DNA from: Aspidapion aeneum
Taxonomy: Eukaryota; Arthropoda; Insecta; Coleoptera; Brentidae
NCBI GenBank assembly: GCA_963576565.1
Contig: OY755047.1
Coordinates: forward strand, 31,540,851 to 31,604,850
DNA length: 64,000 nucleotides
Reading direction: 5' to 3'
Part shown: in pieces, positions 44,894 to 56,731 of the stretch
How positions within the stretch are numbered: the first letter of the stretch is position 1
How the letters are laid out: each line of letters opens with the position of its first letter
The notes under the pieces: generated by a model
The model's input: only the letters and a program-made list of their open reading frames with translations
What the model was told of the DNA's origin: nothing
Databases searched by the model: none
Made by a program: the position numbers and the translations under genes

Positions 44894-45462
44894 CAGCCCA
44901 ACAAGGTTTAAAATTTATAACTCACAACCAGTGGATAGACATCAGCGAAGCTAAAGGGGCCCTGGCCCCCTCTGTTGGATCTCAGGCTGCCCTTATGTAT
45001 TGCAGGGGTCCCCTCGATCACTACTAATAAAAAAATACAGATACAATATATGTGTATCACAGAAAGCATAGACGTAGGCCGCAGCCCCCTTCAGGCTAAC
45101 TACGCCGATGAAATTGGGCTTTTTGTTAAAACAAACCTTGCAAATTTATTTTATAGGTTATGTTATATACTTACTTGAGATTAGTAACAAATTGTTGAAT
45201 TTTTGGCTGGCTGGTAAAATTTGGTTTCCTATATACCAAAAATGTTGGTAAAAGCCGTAAAAATTGCAGTAAAAAACGAAAAAATGGAATTCCAGAAAAT
45301 TCGAGACCGATCAGCTGGTTTCTACCGAAAAGGTGGGCGGTAGCGGGTTGGGTGAGGAAGAGCGGTGGTCTACGGTGGCGCTGCCATCGACTGGTAAGTG
45401 AAGCTCGAGTGACCAGGCCCTGGAAGTTGCCATTAACCAAGTTCTTCTAGGACGACAGCGAT
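44894..45462. other. No recognised gene
   Basis: Patches of higher GC (GGGGCCCTGGCCCCC near 44955) but no motif or repeat pair that I can support. Confidence 0.4.
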
Positions 45463-45740
45463 ATTAGATATATGCAAGTCTAACATGTAGCAGAATCACC
45501 TTTCGGAAGGGGTACAAAAGCGTGGGTCCACTGTGTATACCTGCTACGCAGTATAAACATCCCTGCCCTCGACAAACAGGTGCCAGGGAAAATTAGGTCC
45601 TCTTAGAGAAAGAAAATTTGCATCCTAAGGAGTACGTGCTTTGGTATATGATGTACGGACAAATCGGGATTTGTGAAGGCATTGTGCCGAGTCGCTAGAC
45701 CAAAAATGGTCTCCCCACCACTACTACTACTACACAAGAA
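45463..45740 (+). repeat. Possible 3' end of a non-LTR retroelement with ACT tail
   Basis: A ~280-bp stretch with higher GC ends in CACCACTACTACTACTACAC followed by A-rich sequence. Trinucleotide tails of this kind are common at LINE 3' ends. No coding part is visible, so the family is unknown. Confidence 0.35.
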
Positions 45741-47760
45741 AAAATCTTTAAAAAAATCATATAACATAATATATAATCTTGTAACTATTTTTTTTTAACA
45801 AAACTTATCGTAAAATACAAAATGAAGGCAAAGATTTAGTCATAATAATATAACCGAGATTGTCGCTTAAAACCTTTCGAAATGTTCAAATGATAGCCAT
45901 ACTGAATCCTGAATTTTGAAATTCAAATTTCAACGCAAGTGTCTAAACACAAACTTCTTATAACTTCTTTGTAAAAGATAATTTAAATAGTAAACAAAAA
46001 TAATAATAAAAATAAAATAAAACCATTATAGAGCATAAAATAATTATTTCTGATCTGGTTTGTGAGGAACCAGCACTGAAGCTGCATGGCCTCGCTAAAT
46101 ACCTAGGATTTTTTTGTGTTAAGAAATTTTGATTCTTTAATGAGGAAATAAGGCGACTGAAATCTTAGCAAAAAATTAAAGTGTTTCATCCACCCAAGGA
46201 ACAAAAGTCTCTACAGTAAAGGGAAGAAATTCAAAGCGGTCTTCTAGCGTTTGATATTTGCAATGTTCTTCTCCGCTAAACGTTATGTAGCAACAGAATT
46301 ATTAGACTTAAAATTTAGGTATGTCCTGTGTGTGTACGTTTTCTATATACAGTGGTTTGAATGTTTCTGTCTAATTGTTTGACAAAAACATCGTTTGACA
46401 AGAACATCCAAAAAGCTGCGTTTATAATTCAAAGTAAAGAAGTTTTCAGTCAACCTAGCACTGACATATCAAACACTTCGTCATCTTTCTCACGAACGGA
46501 CCTAAACAGCATTTGGTAAATTCGTCCGGAGACCTAAAAAACGAAAAAGGGGTAGGTATGTTTCTGCAGTTAGTCCAAAAGTGATTTTATTACCCAAAGC
46601 TAAACTATTTGTATTAAAGATATGCCACTTCGTGAGACCAAAGAGTTGCATGAGAACAGTCAGACCGCAAAATATTTAAATTTTCGTAATTTGGTTAGTT
46701 AGGTCCCTTCTTGAGAAAGGTGATGATATGGAAACCAATTCTTAGGGGAAACAAGCGCCGTAGAATTAAAAAGAGAGCGAGCTGTCATGCCTCACTGCAC
46801 ATTAAGTAGTATAAGTAAATTGTTTAGTTTACACTTGAAAACGGTTAAAGATACTAACCAAAACGTCGTGTTGATAATGGAAATCCGAAATTTTGTTTCC
46901 AGTCGTAAATATATTTAAGAGACCTTTAAACTAGTTTTTACTAGTCTTACTTTCCCTATTCAAAATATAGGGAGTAAAGTTTACCACTCGAATAAGATGC
47001 GTGCTACAAAAATTTTAATGAAGCCAGAAAATGTTCTTCTTGCAAACGAAATCGACGTGTTTAATGGCTTTTCCAAAAACGTACGAATGATATCCAAAAA
47101 AGCATTTTTAGGTTAAAAAACAACCTGTTTGTTGATACGAATAGTTTTCTAATACCCAAAGAAAAATACTAGCTACATTTAATCGAACAGAAAAATTAGG
47201 TAAAAAGTAGTGTTGCAAATACAATGTAATCTAGCATAAGGTCCCATAATCTCTGCAAGTGTCTTATCGTAAATTGTGAGACTGACAGAATCTAATTTTG
47301 CCTAAATATTACAGCTTTTATATCTTCCGAAAATGTATTGCTGGCTACTTCCATTAATTATTTGTAAAATATTACTCTACATTTATTTTTACCTTTGGTA
47401 TACAAATAGGGTCTTTAACTTGGGCTTAGTATTAATTTATTCTGGACACTAAAACTCGATCTTCTTGTCTTATAATTTATAGACGACCATCAGAACCTCT
47501 TTAATGGTTTTCAACGACGACGGACAGAGTCTAACTTTCTCGCTATTTTCTATGTTTCAGCACTGGAAATTTATCTCTGTCGTCTCGTTTGTAATATATA
47601 GGCGATCAAGGAAATTTTGAAATAATAGAGAGCAACAGCGACTGGTACGTAAGCGATGTAGTGCCACATGGCTTCCAAAAAATAATAAACTTTTTTACAT
47701 AATCTAATTAAAATATTTTCTATTGCAAATATAAAAGTTCACAAATTGGTTATGGAAATG
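45741..47760. other. No recognised gene
   Basis: Two kilobases of AT-rich sequence with short open frames. No transposon termini, RNA genes or protein motifs recognised. Confidence 0.4.
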
Positions 47761-47764
47761 AATT

Positions 47765-48690
47765 ATCTATAGGAAAGACGCCTTTTTGCAATGAATTCTA
47801 TAGAAAGAAACCGCAACGAAAATGGCCATTGCTCAGCTCTAAAAGAATAACAAAAACGAAATTGATTACATACTAACTACTGAAAAAAACATCGTGACAG
47901 ATGTAACAGTCCTAAATAGCTTTACAACAGGCAGTGATTACAGGATGGTCAAAACGAAAATCTGCGTTGATAGCAATGTTGAAATGCAAAGAAAAATTAA
48001 TAACAACGATGAACAACATGACATGAATAAACTTACACAAAATAAAACTATATACAAAGAAACGCTAATGGATCAGCTAATGCAAAACTTAAGATACGAA
48101 AATGAAAATCTAGATGAAATAAATGATTCGCTGAAAAGAGCTATGACCAAAGTAGGAAAAGATGTCGCACAAAAAGATAAAAAGAGGGGAAATTGTATAT
48201 CAGAAGAAATTAAAATATCGATGAAAAAAAGGCGGAACCTGAAGAAAAAAGTAAAAAGGACATCGATCGAATACACGGAAATAAATAAACTATAAGAAAA
48301 ATAATTTAGAAAACAATAAAAAAAAAGAATTGAGACAGTTAAAGAAAATAACAGAAATATAAAATGTCTAAGAGCGATTCTAGATAGATATGAAATAATG
48401 AAAATAAAGAATATTGACGGTATAGAAACTAACGTTAAAGAAGATATTAGAAATATCACACAACGATTCTTTACAGAACTGTATTAAAAACAAAGGGAAC
48501 CATCACGAGAAATAATGAATAAACTCCAAACAAAAATAAAGAACATAAATTCAGAACTAAAACCTGAAATAAGCAAAGCATAGTGATAAAGCTCCCCTTT
48601 GTATTCTGAATAAAATATCCAAAGAAAAAATAGTCCCAAACAACTGGAAATAATCCATATCTACTCAATTTTTACTTTAAAGGCGATTCT
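47765..48690 (+). pseudogene. LINE endonuclease C-terminus and RT linker remnant
   Basis: The plus strand reads NEFYRKKPQRKWPLL, then in the next frame KNEIDYILTTEKNIVTDVTV followed by TGSDYRMVK. These match the RKW..., NEIDYI and SDHR motifs at the end of LINE apurinic-type endonucleases; the usual H is Y here. A linker continues to about 48295. Further on, after frame changes, come RRAILDRYE-like sequence, ITQRFFTELY and VPNNWK of the RT N-terminus. No RT catalytic core follows. Confidence 0.8.
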
Positions 48691-48874
48691 CTCAGTTTTG
48701 TTATCGACGGCAGAACTGGACCTCCGAAAACTAAAGGACACAGAAATTGGCTTGGATGCGTTGGGGCCAGCAATATCCTACGGGTGCCGTAGCTATCCAT
48801 ACCACGTAGGGTATTGGAAGTTCCGTAACGATTCTGTACATCGCAGTTTGACACTGATACTGATATCGGCAAAT

Positions 48875-49097
48875 AAAGAGAGATGGTTTTTTACCCTATT
48901 ATTGGAAATTGTGGTAACAACTTCCATGACAACATTCAAGGCCAAACGATGTTTTTTACACTAAAATGAATTAAAACAATTTTTTGAAATGCAATGACCG
49001 TTTAACAGCTCTTTTCATGCTATTTAATAAAAAAGTAAATCTAAAAAAAACGATTTTTAATGACAAAGTGATTACAACATTTTTGAAATAAGGTAAG
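48875..49097 (+). pseudogene. Eroded hAT transposase C-terminus
   Basis: The reading LLEIVVTTSMTTFKAKRCF followed by a stop, then KQFFE and PFNS in broken frames, matches the hATC region TTPMTTAEAERCFSTLKRIK of the better copies at 18039 and 41962. Several stops are present. No CAGTGGCG termini were found nearby. Confidence 0.65.
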
Positions 49098-49334
49098 TAT
49101 TTTTTCTTGCAAAAATGTTATGTTAAATATTACGAATAGCCACTAGTAAATGGCCCAATATATATGTGTGGCGGTTTGGTAAGAGTAATCATTTTAGTGA
49201 CGGATTTAATAGGTGCATGTGATTAGAGAACTCCGACATTCTTCTATAGGAAACTAGGAAACAATTTTCTAAGCTAAATACTATATTCTCTCTTTTTTTT
49301 GTTCATATGAAAATTATTTATTAAGAGAAGTCTC

Positions 49335-49560
49335 GCGCCCATGGATTCCAGGTCACATAGTGATTTCTAGAAACGACAAAGCTAATAACTGGCAAGAGAT
49401 CTAAGCAAATATTTATTGGTCCTAAACCCTGCCGAGTGCTGATTAGTGGAAAAAAGAATAAACTGGCGACTGCTCAAATTATACTGCATACCTCAGGAGC
49501 ATTCGTCTACTCCCATAAACCGCAAAATGTGAATAGGGAAGAGAAATTAGTAATTATATA
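49335..49560 (+). pseudogene. LINE RNase H tail remnant
   Basis: The plus strand reads PWIPGHIVISRNDKANN, equivalent to the WIPGHxGIxGNExAD box of LINE RNase H domains. After a stop and frame change comes IGPKPCRVLIS, equivalent to the GPEP motif. Only this tail is recognisable. Confidence 0.5.
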
Positions 49561-49769
49561 CACTTTACACTGTGCCAGGAGGGAAAATAAGGTGTGAGAA
49601 GAGAAGTATTTATTTGAGATGGAGATGGGTTTTTCAGTAAAATTATCTTTCTTCTTTTTGATTTCCATTAATCAATAAAATAACACGCAAAATAGATATG
49701 AAAACAAGAGAGAGTTTCTTTAAAAGCTGTAAGAGCTGATATTATTAGTTCCTGATTCCTAGGCTAACC

Positions 49770-50640
49770 ACTCCATTAATTTCGTTCCCTGGACAAGTTT
49801 GTACAGGTCTTTAATGGAGTAGTCCCCAGTCGCCATTGGGTCTAGTTCAACTTCCCCAAATATTAGGTGCCTTTTTCTGATTGCATAGTCTGCAACTTAG
49901 GTCTCCTTAATAAAGGCCCATCCTGTTTATGTCAACTTTGACCGCCAAATGGCCGGTCATGATTCCTATTATGGTTCTCACTTACATCCTACTGTAACTG
50001 AGCAGGTCTTTAGTGAGTTTGGCATCATGCCTTCAATAAAGGCTCTGCTGTGTCTTAGCCCCTGTCTTTCTAACCAGGGAGTTTTATATTTTTCCCTTAC
50101 CCAGAGTTTGAACTTACCCCCAGGTCTGGCTCTGGTCCAATATATTTTTCTGACGATTCTTGTCTTGCTAGTTCGTCAGCTTTTTCGTTTCCTTGAATAC
50201 CTGTGTGTCGTAGCACCCATATTAGTTTTATTATATGGCGTTCTGCCAGTTTCACTAGTTTAGCATGGCATTGCCACACTAGCTTTGTGGTAACCTTATG
50301 AGCGCCCTGTGGGCCACCTGGCTATCTAAGTATATAGATGTGGTCTCACTGAAGTATTTCTTTCTATTATTCCCTCTTGCGTATTCTAGGATGGCAAAGA
50401 TTTCTGTTTGAAAGACTGTCGGGTAATGTCCCAGTGGAAAATGCAAATATTCTCTCCTAGGCCTGTCCCCGAATAATCCTGCCCCACTACCTTCATCCGT
50501 CTTTGATACGCCTGTATACCAGATCAATCTTTACTTTGGCAGTGGGTTGTTTTGTCCATGCTGCTCTCTCCTGTATGACTGTTGGTCCATATAGGTACTT
50601 TGGATCTCATGTGTAGGGTTGGTATATACAGAAACCCTTC
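49770..50640 (-). pseudogene. LINE RNase H domain and C-terminal knuckle (Jockey/I/R1-like)
   Basis: On the minus strand an open piece (50527-50279) has YTGVSKT...GSGAGLFG, YPTVFQTEIFAILEYA and YLDSQVA, an RNase H fold. The next piece (50279-50097) has the H/GNEKADELAR box and GPEP. Further on, in broken frames, come MTGHLAVKVDINRMG and CRLCNQ, the start of a CCHC-type knuckle. The usual TDGSK catalytic D appears as G (YTGVSKT), one of several lesions. Reverse transcriptase is not seen upstream. Confidence 0.82.
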
Positions 50641-52249
50641 CTCCTCTCCTTAAGTTAGTATAGTCTTGACTTTTACACTTAAAGTCGAAAAGATAAGATA
50701 ACATGAGTTAAGTCAGAGCTCATTAGTCGAACTATATGGGTTGGGTTAGGTTTAAACTTAAGCGGTAAAACCTTCGGCGAATCGGACGTCGGTAAGACGG
50801 CCGTTTCCATAATTGTTAGGTTTCGCTTTAAATAAATTGTACCGAAGATGGTTCTGATATGCTTTAACTTCTTCGTTGGCAAACATATAGAATTGCGCCT
50901 TTATGCACACCGTCGCATAATTACACCTTTGGACGGGAAACCTCAACCATGTCGTTTATTTTAGATCACTATGACTGACCGTCGAAATATTTACCCAATC
51001 ATAGAAGGCTCTTTACTTTAAACTTACAGGTTTAATCGCGGATCTTATAAGTAATAATATCCTACGGTACCCAGAATAGGCGTCTTAAAGGGCGGTAAAC
51101 TTCAAAGTGCGAAGCGAATGTGGTTCAACGGAGTAGGTTACTTGTTGCTATACTATATATTACTATAATACTTACCTTGGCAACCTTTTTTTTTTTGCTT
51201 TTTTTAGTAAATAATGCTCATTAAGTAATAAAAAGCGGCTGCGGAAACTGTGTTGTTTCTCCTGACTGAACTTAATACTTAAAATCAACTGCTTCTAAAA
51301 GATTATCCGGATTGCTTATATGCGCCATCTAGTGTTACCGCTCGCGGGAGTTTAAGACAAGAATTTCTCAATAAGAGAGTATTTTTATCTCGTTTTGTCT
51401 CATGTTTCATTAGAGAGAGAGTTCCCTCCAACGAGAAATGCGTTCTCTCATCGAGACGAATATTTGTTTTTATCTTGCATGACGAGAGGAGGCAAGAGAA
51501 GGTCTCGTCTCGCGGCAACATTGATGTCATCTAAATAGATGCTTTGAATATTTTTCGGGTTTCCTTGAAATTACGCGGCGCACGCAGAGGCATAATACCT
51601 CGTGCAATAAAAGACTGGTAGGGTTACTGGAGAAACGTGGCCGAGTGCGAAATAGCTTTTTCACTAAGGAGCTCTAAAGCTACCACTCAATCGGGCAACT
51701 GCTGTAAACAATATTGAGCATGAAAGCAGCTGACGCAATGAGGTGGGGGAATGGCCCTTAATGGATATTAAAATGAAAGAAAAGGAGCTAAAGCTACAAA
51801 AGAAGGGTACCATAGAAATGGAGTAATTCTGTTGTGGTTTGTTTTTTTTTTGGCGGTCCTAGCTACTTTTTATCACAATTTTAGTTTTATGTTTTAACGA
51901 CAATTTAATTTTTTTAAGGCACTGTTAAGTTTTGCGCGATTGCGGCTTATTAATTTATTTTTTAATTAGGTTTAGTTTACCGCTAATTAGCAAGTTGTTT
52001 TAGATCGACAAGGGCCTTAAGTTGATGCCTTAAGGAAGCAAAGATTAACCCTCTTAAGTGCATTCGACTGAATCAAAATAACGACGAATGCACACAGAAA
52101 AGTCGCGGGCTGTTGAAATAGAATAAATTTGGACCATTTTTACGTATTTGCAGCAAAATCTTTTCTCCCACCTCGAAGCACACGAATAAATAAGAACCCC
52201 GAAGCACTCTAACATTCCGCGGGCCGTTCGCATGATAGAGGTGTTTTTT
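50641..52249. other. No gene; GAGA/TCTCGTC-rich segment
   Basis: Around 51340-51525 there are many AGAGAG, TCTCGTC and CGAGAC words, with GTTACCGCTCGCGGGAG at one side and TCTCGTCTCGCGGCAAC at the other, possibly weak inverted ends. Nothing else recognised. Confidence 0.35.
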
Positions 52250-52680
52250 GCATAATACTTCGGTTCGGTTTGATTCGGTTCGGTTCGCCTTCACATCCTC
52301 TAGGATCCGAGGAAAAAGGTCAGGGAAGTTTTCGTTTTTGATAAAATATGCTGGTTCGATTCGGTTCTTTTCGGCTCGGTTCGGTTCGGTTCGGATTTAC
52401 ACCCTCTAGGATCCCGGGAAAAATAGGGCATAGTAGAAATAGGGATATTTTGTGTATCGATATTTTTTCGCACGACCTGTTCTGGTTACATGCTATTTTG
52501 GCCTGCGCGATTTTGTCTGCGCTATTTTGATACATCCCTATTTTGATAGTCGCTGTTTTGTTACATCGCTATTTTAATAGTCGCTCTTTCATTTCATTGC
52601 TATTTTGATAGTCGCTATTTCGATACCGCTATTTTGATTCCCGCTATTTTGAACATTGCTATTTCATTCCGGAGCCCAGA
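52250..52680 (+). repeat. Repeat of CGCTATTTTGATA-type units with GGTTC microsatellite
   Basis: It begins with GGTTCGGTT-type repeats and CACCCTCTAGGATCCCGGGA, then about a dozen units such as CGCTATTTTGATA and TTACATCGCTATTTT, and ends ATTTCATTCCGGAGCCC. It is inverted relative to 36866-37075. Confidence 0.75.
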
Positions 52681-55550
52681 ATCAGCAGCCAGGGGTTTTA
52701 GTGTCATTTGAAGAGGAAGAAGATTACTGCTTCTGAACCTCGTCTGTAAGTTCTTTGATGGTGACCTTTCAATCTGAGGCTTTTAAGCATTAATGTGGCT
52801 TTTCGTACACGGTCCTTGATGCTATGCAATAACGTGCCGAGATTAAAGGCCCACGTGGTCATCTGCATGTCCGTCCGTCAGTCTATCGATGAGGCATTTT
52901 GCTGGCAAGCTTAATATCATTATGTCTCAGACTTAAGCTACATTTACATTGACATATTGTCACTAAGGTGCAACCCGCCCTTAAAGGCAATACAATATTT
53001 GCAAGTTATTCTTAATATTTTTAGGTAGCATGATTTTAATTATTGGGAGAACCTGTAAATCAATTGACATCAATAGAAATAAATGCAATTCAGCTATAAA
53101 AGTTTGTAACCAGAATCGAAGTAGGTTACCCAGGACTTTTTGACATGGACTCGCGAGACCACAGTACGGTGAGGTTTCGGGTTCTTTTCCTATAACAAGT
53201 ATCAGATCGGATGCTTGCGTAAACTTAACAGCTATACGGGCGGGTGACAATTTTTGGGCGTTAACCGTGGTTTGGTGCAAGTTGGTAGCGAAAACTGCAG
53301 ATTCAGGTAAGTTTGGATTTTTGTCCACCTGAGCCAACGAACCAAGCCTTTGTAAGCCGAGTTACTTGATTTGATTCCAGAATACAGGTTTTAGTCCCAG
53401 CTATTATTTTATCTGCATCTCTTAACTTTAAGCAAAGATCCTTGACGACTCGAATCGATATAACTCCGTTAGACCGATTCGACCGGAACGGTATCAAATA
53501 GATTGTTAAGTAACGAATAAGACTTGGGGTTATAAAGTAGTGATAGGTAATTAAAGACCTGCCAATACCAAAAACCAACCCCTTGGCTCCCCTTATTCCT
53601 GATAATATGCATATACATTGGACCATTTACTAAAACATTTAAAGATAAGCGGCGTTCACAAATAGACTCAACTCACGCAGTTTTAGAGAATACACTCCAA
53701 TCGCGAGTACTAGAGAGAGTAGTGGCAAAGAAGATATATTAACAAGAAGCGACAAAACCTAAATGGATGATTTTCTATGACCACAGTATAGCTATATACG
53801 AGTACAATGCCCCCTTAATTTATAGTACATAATTTTTTCTGTTTAAAATAATTAAACCATCAAGCAGTGTTACCATTGATATCGACTCGAAGTTAATGAG
53901 TGTCATTTGGTCCAAGTGTGCAGTCACATTTTGTTTCCCGTATAAACAATGCTTTGAGTGACAGTTTTTCGCTTCTTGTTCATATATCTTCTTTGGTAGT
54001 GGAGCGAGTCGCACCAGGATCATTCACAGTTTTATTCTTGTAAAACTGGACGGTTAAATTTCGTGCGTGTGAACCGTGCATTTAAACACCAAAAGTGTTT
54101 TGTTCCTCGCATAATTGGTGTGGAATTTGGATTTTTAGACAAGCTTAAAATTTTTGTGGTGCTGTACAAGCTTCTCTGATAAAAAATTTCAGCTGAACTT
54201 GCACCACACGACTAGTTTGACCGGTGCACCACGCGTTCTATAAATTTGTGTCTTATGAGCATTCACACACGCGTTTAGGCACTCGTGATTGGAACGTCCA
54301 GTCTAAAAATGAAATACAGGGATAAAACGGGATATCGCAGTTTTACGTAATATGCGTAAGAATAAAACCTCTTAATATCAGATGTTTTATCCCCATGACT
54401 GGTTCAACCCTCTGCAATATGATTGGTGCCGGTCGGCTGAGCGTAAGTTGAGTTTTGCTCAACATGTGATGTTGTGCGCTGTTTATTGTAAGAATAGTTT
54501 TCGCATTTTGTTTACATTGAACAATTAGTGGGTTAACGTGTTGCCCATAACATTAGCCCTTTACTGTGTATGATTTTTGTTTGAATTTGGACAGAAAACG
54601 GAGTACTTTGTTATACCTATAACCTATAATACCTAGTAACCTATACCCCATTTTGTCCCAAAAATATTTTCTTAATTTTTTTGGTACACTGAATGTTGTA
54701 TTTTATGTTGTCTTTGCAAAAAATGGACGCAAAATTCTTGCAGGAGAGTCGACAGTGATGACTATGTCGATGTAATTCTTTAATTTTGTAAATACTAAAT
54801 TTAATTACTATATTTTTTAGTTTATATTTTTTACAATTTTTTTTTAATAAGTATTTTCATCTTGGTTAGTGTTTTAATAAATAACACTTGTCTTATAAAA
54901 ATATTGATAATAAATTACACAATCGCCCTGTCCGTTTCGCAACATATAGTTATGCGGGGCATAATGAGCCAAAGTCAACTTTTTACAAAAATAAGAATTA
55001 AAGTATGATCGAGTTCTAAATCATTTAAACTGATAAATAAAACTTAAAGATAAAATATCTCATTTAATGGGACAAACAAGCCTATAAAAAAAGTATCTTA
55101 TTTTGCCCCCCTTTTCCCTAAACGGTATTATTGCTTAAGCTAAAGCAAAAATAGATTTTCGTCATGAAGCTTAGCAAATGCAAGCAGAAAGAAAGATTGA
55201 TTTTGAATTTTAAAATAAAAACGAAGAAATACCTTTAATTTTGTCTCAAATGTTTAAATTTGTTTAAACATATCCTCTAAAATTGGTCTAATGTATAGGA
55301 AGTTACAGGACTGTCAATTTAAAAGTAAATTAAGCACGTCGGAAATTGAATGTAAATGTAGCTTTAAACATTTAATAAAGGAGCTACAATTTAATTTGGT
55401 TCGGTTGTTAAAGTTAAAAAAACAGTAGTAAGTAAAATGCTAAGTAAGACATCAAAACAGTTATTAGCAAAGAGAGAAACAGCTAATATGAAAGTCATAA
55501 AAAATCCAGCCCATTTAGGCAAAATTATCCTTTTACATCAAACATTCTAG
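52681..55550. other. No recognised gene
   Basis: The longest open frames (52981-53337 and 53303-53626, minus) show no motif I recognise and overlap each other. No transposon ends found. Confidence 0.4.
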
Positions 55551-55562
55551 CAATGTTGGGGA

Positions 55563-55748
55563 CAGTGGCGTATAAGCCTGCCCCCCCCCCCCCGAAACTA
55601 AGATTTTTTAAAAGATTTTCTTCATATTTCATGAATACAAACAAAAAATAAAATAAAATACGGCCTCATGAGTTCTCGGCCCCGGGGGGGGGGGGCTCGG
55701 TTCGGTTCGGGGGGGGGGGGGCGAAACTTTTTTCTATATACGCCACTG
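55563..55748. mobile_element. 186-bp hAT-type MITE with poly-C/poly-G tracts
   Basis: The ends are CAGTGGCGTATA and TATATACGCCACTG. GTTGGGGA lies at 55555-55562 and 55749-55756, a perfect 8-bp duplication. Inside are a run of C near 55582 and runs of G near 55685 and 55711 separated by CTCGGTTCGGTTCGG. The right subterminal part is shared with 41112-41261. Confidence 0.93.
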
Positions 55749-55756
55749 GTTGGGGA

Positions 55757-56053
55757 TATTGTTAAAAATATAATGCTGAATGAACCTTGATATAAATTTG
55801 TTAAATTTGAGTAAATGTGCCAACAGAGTTATCATTTTAGGAAGAATAAAGAAACACCCAGCTACTTTCTACTACCTAAACAAATCACTCTCCCAATTCA
55901 ACTTATCATGAAAAGGCTTAAGTATATTCCTTTCCTTCCTTTTGTTTCTATGCAAAAAAAGGCCACGGTATGGGATCGTTCTTTATATGAAGAGAAAAGC
56001 CGAGATAAGACCATCACCGTATAATTATAAAGTCTGACAAGGGTAAAAACATA
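55757..56053. other. No recognised gene
   Basis: A 69-codon open frame without known motif; otherwise nothing seen. Confidence 0.35.
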
Positions 56054-56127
56054 TACAGTGAAACCGCCCATAAGCGGACACTCACGGTTCCGTCGATTTT
56101 GTCCGCTTATGAGAGGGAACTGCGAAA

Positions 56128-56131
<4 letters not shown>

Positions 56132-56205
<74 letters not shown>
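56132..56205. repeat. (AT)n microsatellite
   Basis: About 74 bp of uninterrupted AT dinucleotides inside the Tigger-like element. Confidence 0.98.
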
Positions 56206-56207
<2 letters not shown>

Positions 56208-56221
56208 CAATTTCCGTTGCT

Positions 56222-56345
56222 TGAGTTTTTCTATTAAATTTTTCAGCGATCTTTCGTGCTGGTAGATGTTCCTTCTCCGAAACGTTAACAACTTCCATTT
56301 TTTCACGTAAACTAAGAAGTTTTTTACTTGGCGCCACTTCATAGA
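56222..56345 (-). pseudogene. CENP-B/pogo-type DNA-binding remnant
   Basis: The minus strand reads KLLSLREKMEVVNVSE, then ARKIAEKFNRKTQATEIV, a pattern of the N-terminal CENP-B helix-turn-helix of pogo/Tigger transposases (leucine-serine-LREK start and a KTQxTxIV second helix). The frame then runs into the AT microsatellite at 56132-56205. The DDE domain is absent. Confidence 0.75.
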
Positions 56346-56731
56346 GATCTACCCAACTGAACAATAAAAATAAAACACACAGTCCCGACCGAATAAAATA
56401 TGTTGTAAATACGAGAGAAGTATTTAGTCTCCGCATTAAAACGGAAAGAGGTAATTCCCTGGCTGCAGAGTGCGTTGTTGCCAACATACTACATAATATT
56501 AATGCCCATGAGGTGCGCCCCGTACCGTTGTCAGAGGTTTGCGTCCGGTTAAGGGAGGTTTCAGAATTTTTTAACCAAAAAAAATTGTCCGCGTCCGGTT
56601 GTTAGAGTGTCCGGTTATAGGAGTGAAATTTACAGGTAATGAAATAGGGAAAAGCTTGGTTCCAACAAATTTGTCCGCTTAAAGGGAGTGTCCGCTTATT
56701 AGAGGTGTCCGCAAGGAGAGGTTTCACTGTA

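Larger units (their letters stand above)
56056..56729 (-). mobile_element. pogo/Tigger-like deletion derivative, TA-flanked
   Basis: The ends CAGTGAAACCGCCCATAAGC and ...GAGAGGTTTCACTG are inverted and flanked by TA (56054-56055, 56730-56731). Subterminal TGTCCGCTTA words recur near both ends, a likely transposase-binding repeat. The interior holds the DNA-binding part of a transposase and an AT microsatellite. Confidence 0.9.

Noticed and set aside
48073..48459. Minus-strand 128-codon open frame rich in F, S and I
   Set aside because: Antisense shadow of the LINE endonuclease/linker remnant on the plus strand.
52981..53626. Two overlapping open frames of 118 and 107 codons on the minus strand
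   Set aside because: They lie in different frames and overlap; I could not link either to a protein family, and no transposon ends bracket them.
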